Positions 35,832 to 44,248 of a stretch of DNA of 64,000 bases are shown piece after piece. The stretch lies in the NCBI GenBank assembly GCA_003612525.1, contig RAZD01000003.1:1-64000 (forward strand), given 5' to 3'. This stretch comes from a bacterium C-53. GTDB taxonomy: Bacteria; Bacillota; Clostridia; Lachnospirales; Lachnospiraceae. The notes beneath the pieces were generated by a model. The model made no database searches, was not told the origin of the DNA, and was given only the letters and a program-made list of their open reading frames with translations. The translations under genes and the position numbers were made by a program. The stretch's first letter is position 1; every line of letters begins with the position of its first letter.

Positions 35832-36506
35832 ATGAGTCAAAAACTTTTAATTGTTGATGATGAACCGGGGATTGTTGCAGTCGTTCAAAATTATTTTGAA
35901 ATGGCAGGTTATCAGGTTATAACTGCTTACAACGGAAAAGACGCTTTGAAGAAATTATCACAGGTTCCCGATATTGTATTACTTGACATAAATATGCCGG
36001 ATATGGACGGGCTTACTGTCTGCCAAAATATCCGTGAATACATTACCTGCCCTATTCTTTTTCTTACAGCCCGAGTTGAAACGCCTGATAAAATTAAGGG
36101 ATTTTCCGTCGGTGCAGACGATTACATTGTAAAGCCTTTTGACCTGGATGAATTGGGTGCAAGAGTTGCAGCCCATTTAAGACGCGAAAATCGAAAGCAG
36201 GAACAATCCAGCCTGCGTTTTTTTCATAATATGGTCATTGACTATGCCAAAAGGGATATAACGATAAATCAAAAGCCTGTTGTGCTGTCAAGGAAAGAGT
36301 TTGATATTGTGGAATTGCTTTCCACGCATATCGGGCAAGTATTTGACCGGGAACGAATTTACGATATAGTTTGGGGATTAGAGGGCAGCGGAAACAGCGA
36401 TACCATTATGGAACATATCCGAAAGATACGAAATAAATTTGCTGCCGTAACCATGCACAGCTACATTGAAACGGTTTGGGGGGTGGGTTATAAATGGAAC
36501 GGATAA
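35832..36506 (+). CDS. OmpR/PhoB-family response regulator (module 2)
   Basis: Receiver domain with VDDE acidic pocket (8-11), phospho-acceptor Asp52 (LLDINMPD) and Lys of IVKPF; winged-helix domain (about 130-224) ending in VWGVGYKWNG. AGGAGG lies 8 nt before ATG 35832. It is followed by an overlapping kinase gene and an ABC ATPase/permease pair, and probably binds the TTGAG direct repeats found before both its own gene and the transporter genes. The module lies inside the mur region on the opposite strand. Confidence 0.93.
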   Translation: MSQKLLIVDDEPGIVAVVQNYFEMAGYQVITAYNGKDALKKLSQVPDIVLLDINMPDMDGLTVCQNIREYITCPILFLTARVETPDKIKGFSVGADDYIVKPFDLDELGARVAAHLRRENRKQEQSSLRFFHNMVIDYAKRDITINQKPVVLSRKEFDIVELLSTHIGQVFDRERIYDIVWGLEGSGNSDTIMEHIRKIRNKFAAVTMHSYIETVWGVGYKWNG

Positions 36507-37633
36507 AACAGATGAACTTGAAAAAGGCATTATTTACAATTACGTTTTTCAATATTACTATTGCCCTTATCCTGTCGCTTCTTTCTGTTTGGGGGTGTGT
36601 CACATTGCGCTCACAGATTGCGCCAAGCGGTATTGTTGTTGAAATTCGGTCTAATTCAGTGGTAATGAACCAACTGCCGGAACGAACTGCACAGGCTGCG
36701 GCAATCGATGAAATTATTTCTGTTATTCAGATGATATTGCCGATACTGATCTATATAGGCGCATTGTTTATCACTGTTTCCATGTTTTATTGTCTGAAGC
36801 TAAAAGAGCCGTTGGCGTTGCTTACAAAAGGCGCCTCCCGTATTATAGAGAATGACCTTGATTTTACGATTGAAGCAGAATCACAGGACGAATTAGGACA
36901 GCTCTGTACCGCTTTTGAAACCATGCGCAAAACTTTACTCGATAATAACCGCGAATTATGGCGGCAGGCAGAAGAACGCAAAAGATTAAACGCCGCTTTT
37001 TCTCATGATTTGCGAAACCCTGTTACTGTTTTGAAAGGCTCTGCAAAGCTGGCGGAAAAAAGTGTTATGGACGGAACCGGAAGTCCAGAACAGATTGCCG
37101 GTCATCTATCACGCATTGAACGTTATACCGGCAGAATTGAACGTTATATAGAAACAATGAGCAGTATTCAGAGATTAGAAGAAATCCCTATTCAACAGGA
37201 ACAGGCAGAGTGGGACAATCTTATTTCCGAACTGGAAGCCACAATAACTTTTGTTGGCGCAGACAGCAGCAAACGGATAAAGTTTAACAGCTCCACCTCT
37301 GCTAAATCCCTTTCGATCGATAAATCTATCCTGTTTCAGATTGCGGAAAATCTCATATCCAACGCAATCCGCTTTGCGGCGCAGACTATTTATGTTTCCT
37401 GTTCCCTAAATGAAACGGTACTGAAATTATCTGTTACGGACGACGGCTGCGGTTTCCCGGCAGCACTCATAAAAAATGGGATTCAGCCATTTCAAAAAGG
37501 CAGCAAAGATACGGAACATTTTGGAATGGGATTATATATCTGTAATCTTCTTTGCCAAAGGCATGGCGGCAGCATATCCGTTCAGAATCATAAAATCGGC
37601 GCAACGGTTTCAGCCACATTAAAAATTCAATAA
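36494..37633 (+). CDS. Sensor histidine kinase with HAMP (module 2)
   Basis: 379 residues: TM1 about 12-36, a ~40-residue extracytoplasmic loop, TM2 about 76-100, HAMP (about 100-155, KEPLALLTKGASRI), HisKA with His171 (FSHDLRNPV), and an ATPase domain with N box ENLISNAIRF, G1 DDGCGFP and G2 GMGLYICNL. The start overlaps the regulator gene by 13 nt with a G-rich ribosome site; an ATG at 36512 is an alternative. Unlike the module 1 kinase it has a small extracellular loop that could sense ligand directly. Confidence 0.9.
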   Translation: MERIKQMNLKKALFTITFFNITIALILSLLSVWGCVTLRSQIAPSGIVVEIRSNSVVMNQLPERTAQAAAIDEIISVIQMILPILIYIGALFITVSMFYCLKLKEPLALLTKGASRIIENDLDFTIEAESQDELGQLCTAFETMRKTLLDNNRELWRQAEERKRLNAAFSHDLRNPVTVLKGSAKLAEKSVMDGTGSPEQIAGHLSRIERYTGRIERYIETMSSIQRLEEIPIQQEQAEWDNLISELEATITFVGADSSKRIKFNSSTSAKSLSIDKSILFQIAENLISNAIRFAAQTIYVSCSLNETVLKLSVTDDGCGFPAALIKNGIQPFQKGSKDTEHFGMGLYICNLLCQRHGGSISVQNHKIGATVSATLKIQ

Positions 37634-37635
37634 CC

Positions 37636-37667
37636 TTGAGGGATTTTTGAGATTTGCCCTTTACACT
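37636..37667 (+). promoter_or_regulatory. Operator-promoter of the module 2 ABC genes
   Basis: TTGAG repeats at 37636 and 37647 (11-bp pitch, second followed by ATTT) and a -10 TACACT at 37662-37667. The distance from the second repeat to the -10 (15 bp) equals that at the regulator promoter. This supports co-regulation by the module 2 response regulator. Confidence 0.65.
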
Positions 37668-37690
37668 CTCCTTATCACACAGATAAGGAG
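37668..37690 (+). promoter_or_regulatory. Hairpin covering the ribosome site of the module 2 ATPase gene
   Basis: CTCCTTATC (37668-37676) pairs perfectly with GATAAGGAG (37682-37690) around a 5-nt loop, and a T-run follows. The second arm holds the AAGGAG ribosome site of the gene starting at 37699. It could act as a terminator for upstream transcripts or hide the ribosome site in them. A transcript from the TACACT promoter would start inside the first arm and so escape. Confidence 0.55.
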
Positions 37691-37698
37691 TGTTTTTC

Positions 37699-38373
37699 AT
37701 GGAAATTCAAGTAAACGATATTTCAAAAATCTATGGAACAAATGAAAGCCAGGTTATTGCTCTTAATCATGCTTCAATGACAATATTTGAGAGCGATTTT
37801 CTTTCGATTATGGGACCGTCCGGCAGCGGAAAAAGTACGCTGCTGCATATCATCAGCGGATTAGATAAGCCGACTTCCGGCTCTGTCTTATACGACAGTA
37901 CCGACATCCATAACGGCAGCGACAAACAGCTTTCCGCATTTCGCCGCCAAAAGATTGGCTTTATCTTTCAGCAATTCAATCTTTTGCCTGTTCTTACCGC
38001 AAGGGAAAATATCATCATGCCCATGTTGTTAGATAAAAAACAGCCGGACGAAAAATATTTTAAGCGGCTTACAGAGCTTTTAGGCCTGAAAATGCGTTTA
38101 TCACACCTTCCGCACGAAATGTCCGGCGGGCAGCAGCAACGCGTAGCGATTGCCCGAGCCTTGATTGCACAACCCGACATAATTTTTGCAGACGAGCCAA
38201 CAGGAAATCTTGATAGTAAAAACGGCTGCGAAGTGATGAAAATGCTTTGCGATATTCGTGAAAAAATGAATAAGACGCTTGTTATCATTACCCATGACCC
38301 CCGTATTGCAGAAATGGCAGACCGCCGCTTTACAATGATTGACGGTGAGCTTACGGAGGTGAGTGCACAATGA
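37699..38373 (+). CDS. ABC transporter ATP-binding protein, MacB/BceA type (module 2)
   Basis: A canonical 224-residue ATPase: Walker A GPSGSGKST, Q-loop FIFQQFN, signature MSGGQQQRVAIARAL, Walker B IIFADEPTGNLDS, H-loop VIITHD. The ATG at 37699 is chosen since AAGGAG lies 8 nt upstream. The stop overlaps the permease start (ATGA). It should power the FtsX permease that follows, for export or removal of antimicrobial peptides. All catalytic motifs are intact, in contrast to the module 1 paralogue. Confidence 0.93.
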   Translation: MEIQVNDISKIYGTNESQVIALNHASMTIFESDFLSIMGPSGSGKSTLLHIISGLDKPTSGSVLYDSTDIHNGSDKQLSAFRRQKIGFIFQQFNLLPVLTARENIIMPMLLDKKQPDEKYFKRLTELLGLKMRLSHLPHEMSGGQQQRVAIARALIAQPDIIFADEPTGNLDSKNGCEVMKMLCDIREKMNKTLVIITHDPRIAEMADRRFTMIDGELTEVSAQ

Positions 38374-40850
38374 AATCCTATCTTTCACTTGCTTCCAAAG
38401 AAATAAAAGCCCAAAAGGTAACGGCGGTTCTCATTCTGATTGCGGTAATCCTTTCAAGTATTATGACGACCGCTGTCGGACAATCCCTCGGCATTTTACA
38501 GACAATGAGAATGGAACAGGCTGCGTCATTAAACGGCGACCGCCATGCTACATTTCATCAAATGACAGAAGAACAAATGCTGCAATTAAATAGGGATACC
38601 CGGCTCTATGATGTAGGAAGCTTGATTAACGTCGGATGTAGTAAGCTCGGTAACAGCAGTTTAACCTTATATGTACGTGAATACATGGATAACGCATTGG
38701 ACGCCTATCCTTCAATCAGCAGAGTAAAGGAGGGACGTTTGCCCGTTTCTCCGTTTGAAATCGCATTGCCGGAAAGCGCCCTGCAATATCTTGGTGAAAA
38801 TATTAGTATTGGCGATACCGTTACATTACAGGCGGAAATATCCCTTATGAACGGAACAATCCCCTCTTATGCATACTCTGCCGAATTCACTGTATGCGGA
38901 ATATTGGAAAGTAATTATATTGGTTATTCTACGGGAACTTTGAACGCTGTATCAGGCGAGGGAACGGCTTCTGCGCTATTGCCAGAAGAATATCTGCTTT
39001 ATTCAACCGATCTCAAGGTAAAAAATACATCACACTTTCAAAATATTATTGATGACCTTGCAAACAAAACCGGAATTGAAAGGTCAAATATACAATACAA
39101 CTGGATTTTACTGGATGCACTGGGTATTTCTTATGAAGAAGCCGGAACGTCTGATACAGATACAGGATTTTCTTTTCTGACATTTGCCTGCATTATGGCT
39201 GGCGCACTTGTTCTGCTCGCGGCAGGCCTGGTAATTTACAATATTTTAAAAATAGCCATAACAAAGCGTATTAAAGAATACGGAACACTTCGCGCAATCG
39301 GCAGCACACAGGGGCAGATTTATCGGCTTGTTTCTCTGGAACTATTCATTTTATGCGGGATAGGTATTCCTGTTGGTTTATTGATTGGCGCATTGTCTGC
39401 AAAAGGAATTTTAATCGCGGCAACAGGGGTTTTGAACCCCGATCTGTTTATGGCAGGCAGTACCACGGAACTTAATACTATGATTGACGGTACAAGCGCG
39501 AATCATATACTTATTTATTTTGTAAGTATCGTTATCACTTTGCTATTTGCTATGCTTGCGGCCTTGCCTGCGGCGCGATATGCTTCCCGTGTTTCTCCGA
39601 CAGTCGCAATGTCCGGGCAGCGTGTAAAGATAAAACGTCATGGGAGAAAAACAAAAACAATTCGTAACTTTGAAGCCTATTATGCGAGGTTGAACTTAAA
39701 ACGCGGAAGCAGCAGAACAGTGATTACCCTTCTTTCGTTGGTTATGAGCATTACAGTTTTTGTGACTTTACAAAGTTTTATTGCGCTCCTTGACACAAGC
39801 AGCAGAGTACAGGACATGACTCCGGGCGATTATGCAATTACAAGTGAAACTGTTGGAATGACGCCGGAAAGCATAGCGAAAATTCGTGAACACGAAATGA
39901 TAGAACATCTGTCAACAACAAAGTTATCGGTTTATACCCAGGACAAAAACGGGCAATATCCGATTAAACTTGGCTTTGCGCTTCAATCGTGGGAAACATT
40001 TCAGGTCGCAGGTTTGGATGATACGCGCCTGTCCTCTTACATAGCTGACCTATCCGAACAGGATAAAAATGATTTGCTCTCCGGAGCAGCATGTATTGTA
40101 AAAAATCCGATTCCTTTTGCATATGAGGGACAGGCAGTAGAAACCACCAATTTTGAGTACAATGATACCATATCAGTAAATGGACATGAACTGCGTATTG
40201 TCGGTATCGCCGATTATCCAGTTTCGATTAACAATGCTGGTTTTTCAAACGGAGTACAGATTACTGTAAATGATAAAATGTATGACTTGCTGACGGGCAG
40301 TAATCACTATTCAGAAGTTTATCCAACCTTAGAGACAAATGTGGATAATGAACGATTTGAAACATGGCTGGATCGTTGGTGCAAAGAAAATCCCGGCAGC
40401 CACTGGCTTTCTTATCTGCAAACCGCTGCACAGCTCGAAGAAAGTTTTCAGCAAATCAATATGCTGTGTTGGGGACTAATCTTATTTATCGGACTGATTG
40501 GAATATTGAATATCATCAACACCGTTTACAGCAACATTCATACCCGTATTGCTGAAATCGGTACGCAGCGGGCAATCGGCATGAGTGCGGACAGCCTTTA
40601 TAAAACATTTCTATGGGAGGGGGCTTACTATGGAATCATTGCGTCTATTGCCGGTGGAATATTCGGATATATTTGCACAATTTTTGTAAATGCAGCCACA
40701 ACAGACAGCTTACAATTTATCGCAATACCTTATTTATCCATTGTTGAAGCTGCAATTATTTCTATCACCGCCTGTTTATTGGCAACAGCTATTCCCTTGC
40801 GCTCTATTGCAAAGATGAATATTGTAGCGTCCATTGAAACGGCAGAATAA
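38370..40850 (+). CDS. Large FtsX-type ABC transporter permease (module 2)
   Basis: 826 residues with N-terminal membrane segment, large external domain, first FtsX core (about 265-405, with RIKEYGTLRAIGSTQGQIYRL), central membrane segment and second external domain, and C-terminal FtsX core (about 695-820, with RIAEIGTQRAIGMSADSLYK). Same layout as the permease at 4361. Translationally coupled to the ATPase by an ATGA overlap. Ends 43 bp before the converging RpiR gene. Confidence 0.92.
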   Translation: MKSYLSLASKEIKAQKVTAVLILIAVILSSIMTTAVGQSLGILQTMRMEQAASLNGDRHATFHQMTEEQMLQLNRDTRLYDVGSLINVGCSKLGNSSLTLYVREYMDNALDAYPSISRVKEGRLPVSPFEIALPESALQYLGENISIGDTVTLQAEISLMNGTIPSYAYSAEFTVCGILESNYIGYSTGTLNAVSGEGTASALLPEEYLLYSTDLKVKNTSHFQNIIDDLANKTGIERSNIQYNWILLDALGISYEEAGTSDTDTGFSFLTFACIMAGALVLLAAGLVIYNILKIAITKRIKEYGTLRAIGSTQGQIYRLVSLELFILCGIGIPVGLLIGALSAKGILIAATGVLNPDLFMAGSTTELNTMIDGTSANHILIYFVSIVITLLFAMLAALPAARYASRVSPTVAMSGQRVKIKRHGRKTKTIRNFEAYYARLNLKRGSSRTVITLLSLVMSITVFVTLQSFIALLDTSSRVQDMTPGDYAITSETVGMTPESIAKIREHEMIEHLSTTKLSVYTQDKNGQYPIKLGFALQSWETFQVAGLDDTRLSSYIADLSEQDKNDLLSGAACIVKNPIPFAYEGQAVETTNFEYNDTISVNGHELRIVGIADYPVSINNAGFSNGVQITVNDKMYDLLTGSNHYSEVYPTLETNVDNERFETWLDRWCKENPGSHWLSYLQTAAQLEESFQQINMLCWGLILFIGLIGILNIINTVYSNIHTRIAEIGTQRAIGMSADSLYKTFLWEGAYYGIIASIAGGIFGYICTIFVNAATTDSLQFIAIPYLSIVEAAIISITACLLATAIPLRSIAKMNIVASIETAE

Positions 40851-40893
40851 TTGCCAGGAACGGATGCCTGAAAATTCTCACAGGATACCTTGC

Positions 40894-41748
40894 TTATTCG
40901 AACTCCTTTTTTTCCAGAAGTTTATTTGACGCAAGTATCTTCTCCATAGATTTATCTTTCTCCAAAGAGATATAGGTATTATAAACAATATCCACGACAG
41001 ACAGCTGTGATACCCTGCTCGAACTCGCGCCTACCCGCAACGGCTTTTCCAAAGTCGGAACAAAAAGATTATAATCGCTCATTGATGATAATTTGCTTGT
41101 TCCGTACTTGGTAAGCGCGATAATTTTCCCTCCGCACATTTTTATATTTTTCGCAATTTCTACCATTTCCTTTGTCAGCCCGGAATAGGAAACAATGATT
41201 GCAACATCGTCTTTTTCAAGGTTTGTGGAACTTACAAGCTGCAAATGAATATCCTCATACAGGAACGTTCTCTTATTGACCCGTTCAAATTTCTGTTGAA
41301 AATCCTTTGCGACAAGAAAGCTTGCCCCAATTCCGTAAAGATAAATATATTTGCTTGCCGCCAGAAGCATAACAATCCTGTTTAATTCCTCAAAATCAAG
41401 CAGATTATATACATTCTGAATCGCTGTAATATTCGCATTCAAGGCATTTACTACTATATTTGGAATTTTCTCTTCCGTCGACGATGTAAGCTCAGCCTGT
41501 ATCAGCTGTTTCGAAAAATTAAGATCATTCGCCAAGGCAATCTTTAATTCTTTAAAACCCGAAAAACCATTCTTCTTGCATATCCTCACGATTGTTGCGG
41601 CGCTGCAATAACATGTTTTCGCCAGCGTATGGATGTCCATTTCAATCGCTTCCCTGGTTCTGCTGATCAAAAAACGTAAGACTTCCTTTTCACTTTCGGT
41701 TGCATTCTGTTTATAATAGACTTCCAGTCTGTATAATCCCTTTTTCAT
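40894..41748 (-). CDS. RpiR/MurR-family transcriptional regulator
   Basis: 284 residues: N-terminal HTH_6 domain (about 1-77, with AKTCYCSAATIVRICKKNGFSGFKELKIAL) and a C-terminal SIS sugar-phosphate-binding domain (about 115-245, with IYLYGIGASFLVAKDFQQKF and AIIVSYSGLTKEM). MurR-like regulators sense MurNAc-6-P, which would fit the murQ-murP operon 5 kb away on the same strand and its inverted-repeat operator. It starts inside an ATGA overlap with the orphan prodomain gene, so is translated with it. Ligand assignment is inference. Confidence 0.88.
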   Translation of the reverse strand: MKKGLYRLEVYYKQNATESEKEVLRFLISRTREAIEMDIHTLAKTCYCSAATIVRICKKNGFSGFKELKIALANDLNFSKQLIQAELTSSTEEKIPNIVVNALNANITAIQNVYNLLDFEELNRIVMLLAASKYIYLYGIGASFLVAKDFQQKFERVNKRTFLYEDIHLQLVSSTNLEKDDVAIIVSYSGLTKEMVEIAKNIKMCGGKIIALTKYGTSKLSSMSDYNLFVPTLEKPLRVGASSSRVSQLSVVDIVYNTYISLEKDKSMEKILASNKLLEKKEFE

Positions 41749-42092
41749 ATGATTTGCTTTCTTAATTCTTTTTCCTTACTATAACATATGCCGGAGACAC
41801 CGTCAAAATAAAGCATCTTCGGCTTCTCGATATATTCCACCTGGACAAGTCCCGCAAGCGCCGGTATCGCTTCCGTATGGACTCTCACCACCGCATATCC
41901 CCCAAAAAGCGGAACCGCCGATACCGCAATCTCCCTGATCGTCTCAATATCCCCATGATACTTTATAATTAACGTCCAGATATCCTCCTGCTCATCAAAA
42001 CCAGCCGACAAATCCCCTGACTGCATTCTCTCCTCCTCTGGTATGCTGAGCGAAAGATTAAGAAGGTTTTCAATCTTCTGGTCATATTCCAT
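41745..42092 (-). CDS. Orphan N-terminal prodomain of an S8 Csp-type peptidase
   Basis: 115 residues that match the N-terminal segment of clostridial S8 peptidases: KIENLLNLSLSIPEEER, a strand-rich WTLIIKYHGDIETIREIA, VPLFGGYAVVRV and finally LVQVEYIEKPKMLYF, which normally joins the catalytic core. The last ~18 residues differ and a stop follows, so there is no catalytic domain. It has a proper ribosome site (AGAGGA) and overlaps the RpiR gene by ATGA. The prodomain-less peptidase at 153-1586 starts exactly where this one ends in family terms. Either a trans-acting prodomain or a decayed paralogue. Confidence 0.7.
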   Translation of the reverse strand: MEYDQKIENLLNLSLSIPEEERMQSGDLSAGFDEQEDIWTLIIKYHGDIETIREIAVSAVPLFGGYAVVRVHTEAIPALAGLVQVEYIEKPKMLYFDGVSGICYSKEKELRKQII

Positions 42093-42145
42093 TTTCTATC
42101 CTCTATCCCTCATTTTATACTCATAAAATATGAAAAAATCAGAAA

Positions 42146-42177
42146 AAGGTGCGTCCGGCAAAATCCGGACACACCTT
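42146..42177 (-). terminator. Intrinsic terminator of the Mrp-like operon
   Basis: AAGGTGTGTCCGG and CCGGACGCACCTT form a strong hairpin (one bulge) on the minus strand 4 bp after the last antiporter gene, followed by TTTTTC. Confidence 0.85.
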
Positions 42178-42181
42178 CCTG

Positions 42182-44242
42182 TCAAATACTGAGGAGCAGA
42201 TAAATAAGAGTCACAAAAAGACCGATACAGAACATCAAGAGTCCATAAGACACACTTTTTTCAAAGAGACGCGTTGTCGTAATAAATTCTTCATACTTCT
42301 GTGCCGTGCGTTTTTCAAATGAAACACGAATTGGACGTTTCCTGCGAATCGTATGATTCATCACCTTCGCCATACAGTTCAGCACAATGCTGATACAGTG
42401 CGTCAGCTTGTTTCCATAAGGAAGCGGTTCCTTTGCGCGTGCCTCCCTTAAAACAGTCTTCTGAATCAACCATATAATACCATCTGTTATTTTATCAAAA
42501 ATTCTGCACACAAACGCGAGCGCGAAAGGAAGAACACGCATCAGGAGCGGACGGTACAGAAGGTTCTCAAGGTCAAACCACTTCGGCAGTCTGTTCACGT
42601 AATACTTCTTCCCGTTCTCCTTTCGCATAAGGCACGTCCGTATGAATCCAAAATAAACGGCAATACCTGTGAGAATGGAGACCGCTGCTCCCGACAGATT
42701 CGTTATCGAAAAATAGCGGACAGACTCGTGCGGTGAAGTTCCATGCATAAATCCCTGCGAAATATCTGCAACAAAATCCATCGTAAGGGACGGAACCACT
42801 CCCAGAACCGCCAGGACCACAGCCGACCCGACAAGCGCAAATGCAGTCCGCCGATTCATATATCGCCCATTTGACGCATCCATTGACTTCTGATCTTCAT
42901 TTTCTTCCACAAAGACTGCCACAAACAATTTCATCATATAAGCAGCCGTCAGTCCGCCTGTGAACAGAAAGACATATTCCACGCCTTTCATAAAAGCAGT
43001 CGCCTGTACACCCCCATAAGCTGTAAACTCCACAATGCTCTCATGAAGCAGCGTCTTGCTCACATAACCGCTGAAGAGCGGAACGCCGCTGATCGACAAT
43101 GCTCCCGCCAGAAAAGACAGTTTCAGGAGCGGTTTTTTCCTCCCAAACCCACGCACTTCATTCAGATCAAGCTTATGCAGGTTAAAGAACACAACTCCTG
43201 CTGCCATAAACAGTACAAGCTTAATCAGAGAATGATTCACCATATGAAGCACCGTCCCTCTGACCGCAAGTGCATTTTCCTCCCCCAAAAGTCCCTGCAT
43301 TCCGATACCGACCAGGATAAAGCCGATCTGAGACATGGAGGAACATGCGAGCGTATACTTTAAATTCACGCTGAACACCGCCAGAAACGCCCCGATAAAC
43401 ATTGTGACCACGCCAAACAGAAGAACGGTAAATCCCCACACCGCATCATGAAGGAAAATATTGCAGCTTACCACAATCACTCCGAAGACACCGGATTTTG
43501 TAAGAATACCGGAAAGCAGCGCCGAAGCGGGCGCAGGCGCTACAGGATGTGCCTTCGGAAGCCAGATATGAAGTGGAAACATACCCGCCTTCGCGCCGAA
43601 ACCAAACAGCATGCAGCCTCCTGCCGCGTACAGGATCCCCTTGTCAGGACAGGCACGGCATGCTTCGAAAAGGGAATCCATATCAAGCGTTCCCACCGCA
43701 TCATTCAGCAGGAAAAGCCCCATCAGCATTACCATGCCTCCGATCACGGCAACCGCAAGATAGGTTTGCGCCGCGCGAAGCGACTCCTTCTTTTCATCAT
43801 GTGCAACCCACACATAGGAAGTAAACGACATGATCTCAAAAAACAGAAATGTCGTAAAAAGATCGGCTGACAGGAATACACCAACCGTCGCTCCAAGCGT
43901 CACGAGCATGAACAGATAATACCGGTTCCGGTTTCGGTAATGCGCAAAGTATTCTTCCGAGAAAATCGTCGTCATCATCCACATAAATGCCGCGATTGTC
44001 CCATACAAAAACCGGAAACCGTCCATCTTAAAAGAAAGCCCCCGCATACAAAATCCCGGCAGGCGGTATGTCAGTACATCTCCCGCTAAAACGTTCATTC
44101 CAAGAACAAGAAACAGAAGAAACTCCGCGATTACAAGAACATCGGCAAAAAAGTCCCTCGCCGTCCTGCTCTTTCTGCCAATCAGATAAGAAAGCGCCGC
44201 CCCCGCCATAGGACCGGCTGTCAAAAGCAATAGCATCATCAT
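42182..44242 (-). CDS. NuoL/MrpA-type proton-translocating antiporter subunit (longest, last in operon)
   Basis: 686 residues with about 15 membrane helices. The antiporter core has FLFFEIMSFTSYVWVAHDEKKES (helix 5 Glu), KAGMFPLHIWLPKAHPVAPAPASALLSG (helices 7-8 with Lys) and LACSSMSQIGFILVGIG. The C-terminal ~190 residues form extra helices and an amphipathic region (FDLENLLYRPLLMRVLP), as in the long subunits of Mbh/Mbx/Hyf complexes. It represents the N-terminal part of Bacillus MrpA, whose remaining pieces are separate genes upstream. Gap of 6 bp after the preceding gene. Confidence 0.85.
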   Translation of the reverse strand: MMMLLLLTAGPMAGAALSYLIGRKSRTARDFFADVLVIAEFLLFLVLGMNVLAGDVLTYRLPGFCMRGLSFKMDGFRFLYGTIAAFMWMMTTIFSEEYFAHYRNRNRYYLFMLVTLGATVGVFLSADLFTTFLFFEIMSFTSYVWVAHDEKKESLRAAQTYLAVAVIGGMVMLMGLFLLNDAVGTLDMDSLFEACRACPDKGILYAAGGCMLFGFGAKAGMFPLHIWLPKAHPVAPAPASALLSGILTKSGVFGVIVVSCNIFLHDAVWGFTVLLFGVVTMFIGAFLAVFSVNLKYTLACSSMSQIGFILVGIGMQGLLGEENALAVRGTVLHMVNHSLIKLVLFMAAGVVFFNLHKLDLNEVRGFGRKKPLLKLSFLAGALSISGVPLFSGYVSKTLLHESIVEFTAYGGVQATAFMKGVEYVFLFTGGLTAAYMMKLFVAVFVEENEDQKSMDASNGRYMNRRTAFALVGSAVVLAVLGVVPSLTMDFVADISQGFMHGTSPHESVRYFSITNLSGAAVSILTGIAVYFGFIRTCLMRKENGKKYYVNRLPKWFDLENLLYRPLLMRVLPFALAFVCRIFDKITDGIIWLIQKTVLREARAKEPLPYGNKLTHCISIVLNCMAKVMNHTIRRKRPIRVSFEKRTAQKYEEFITTTRLFEKSVSYGLLMFCIGLFVTLIYLLLSI

Positions 44243-44248
44243 CCCCTC

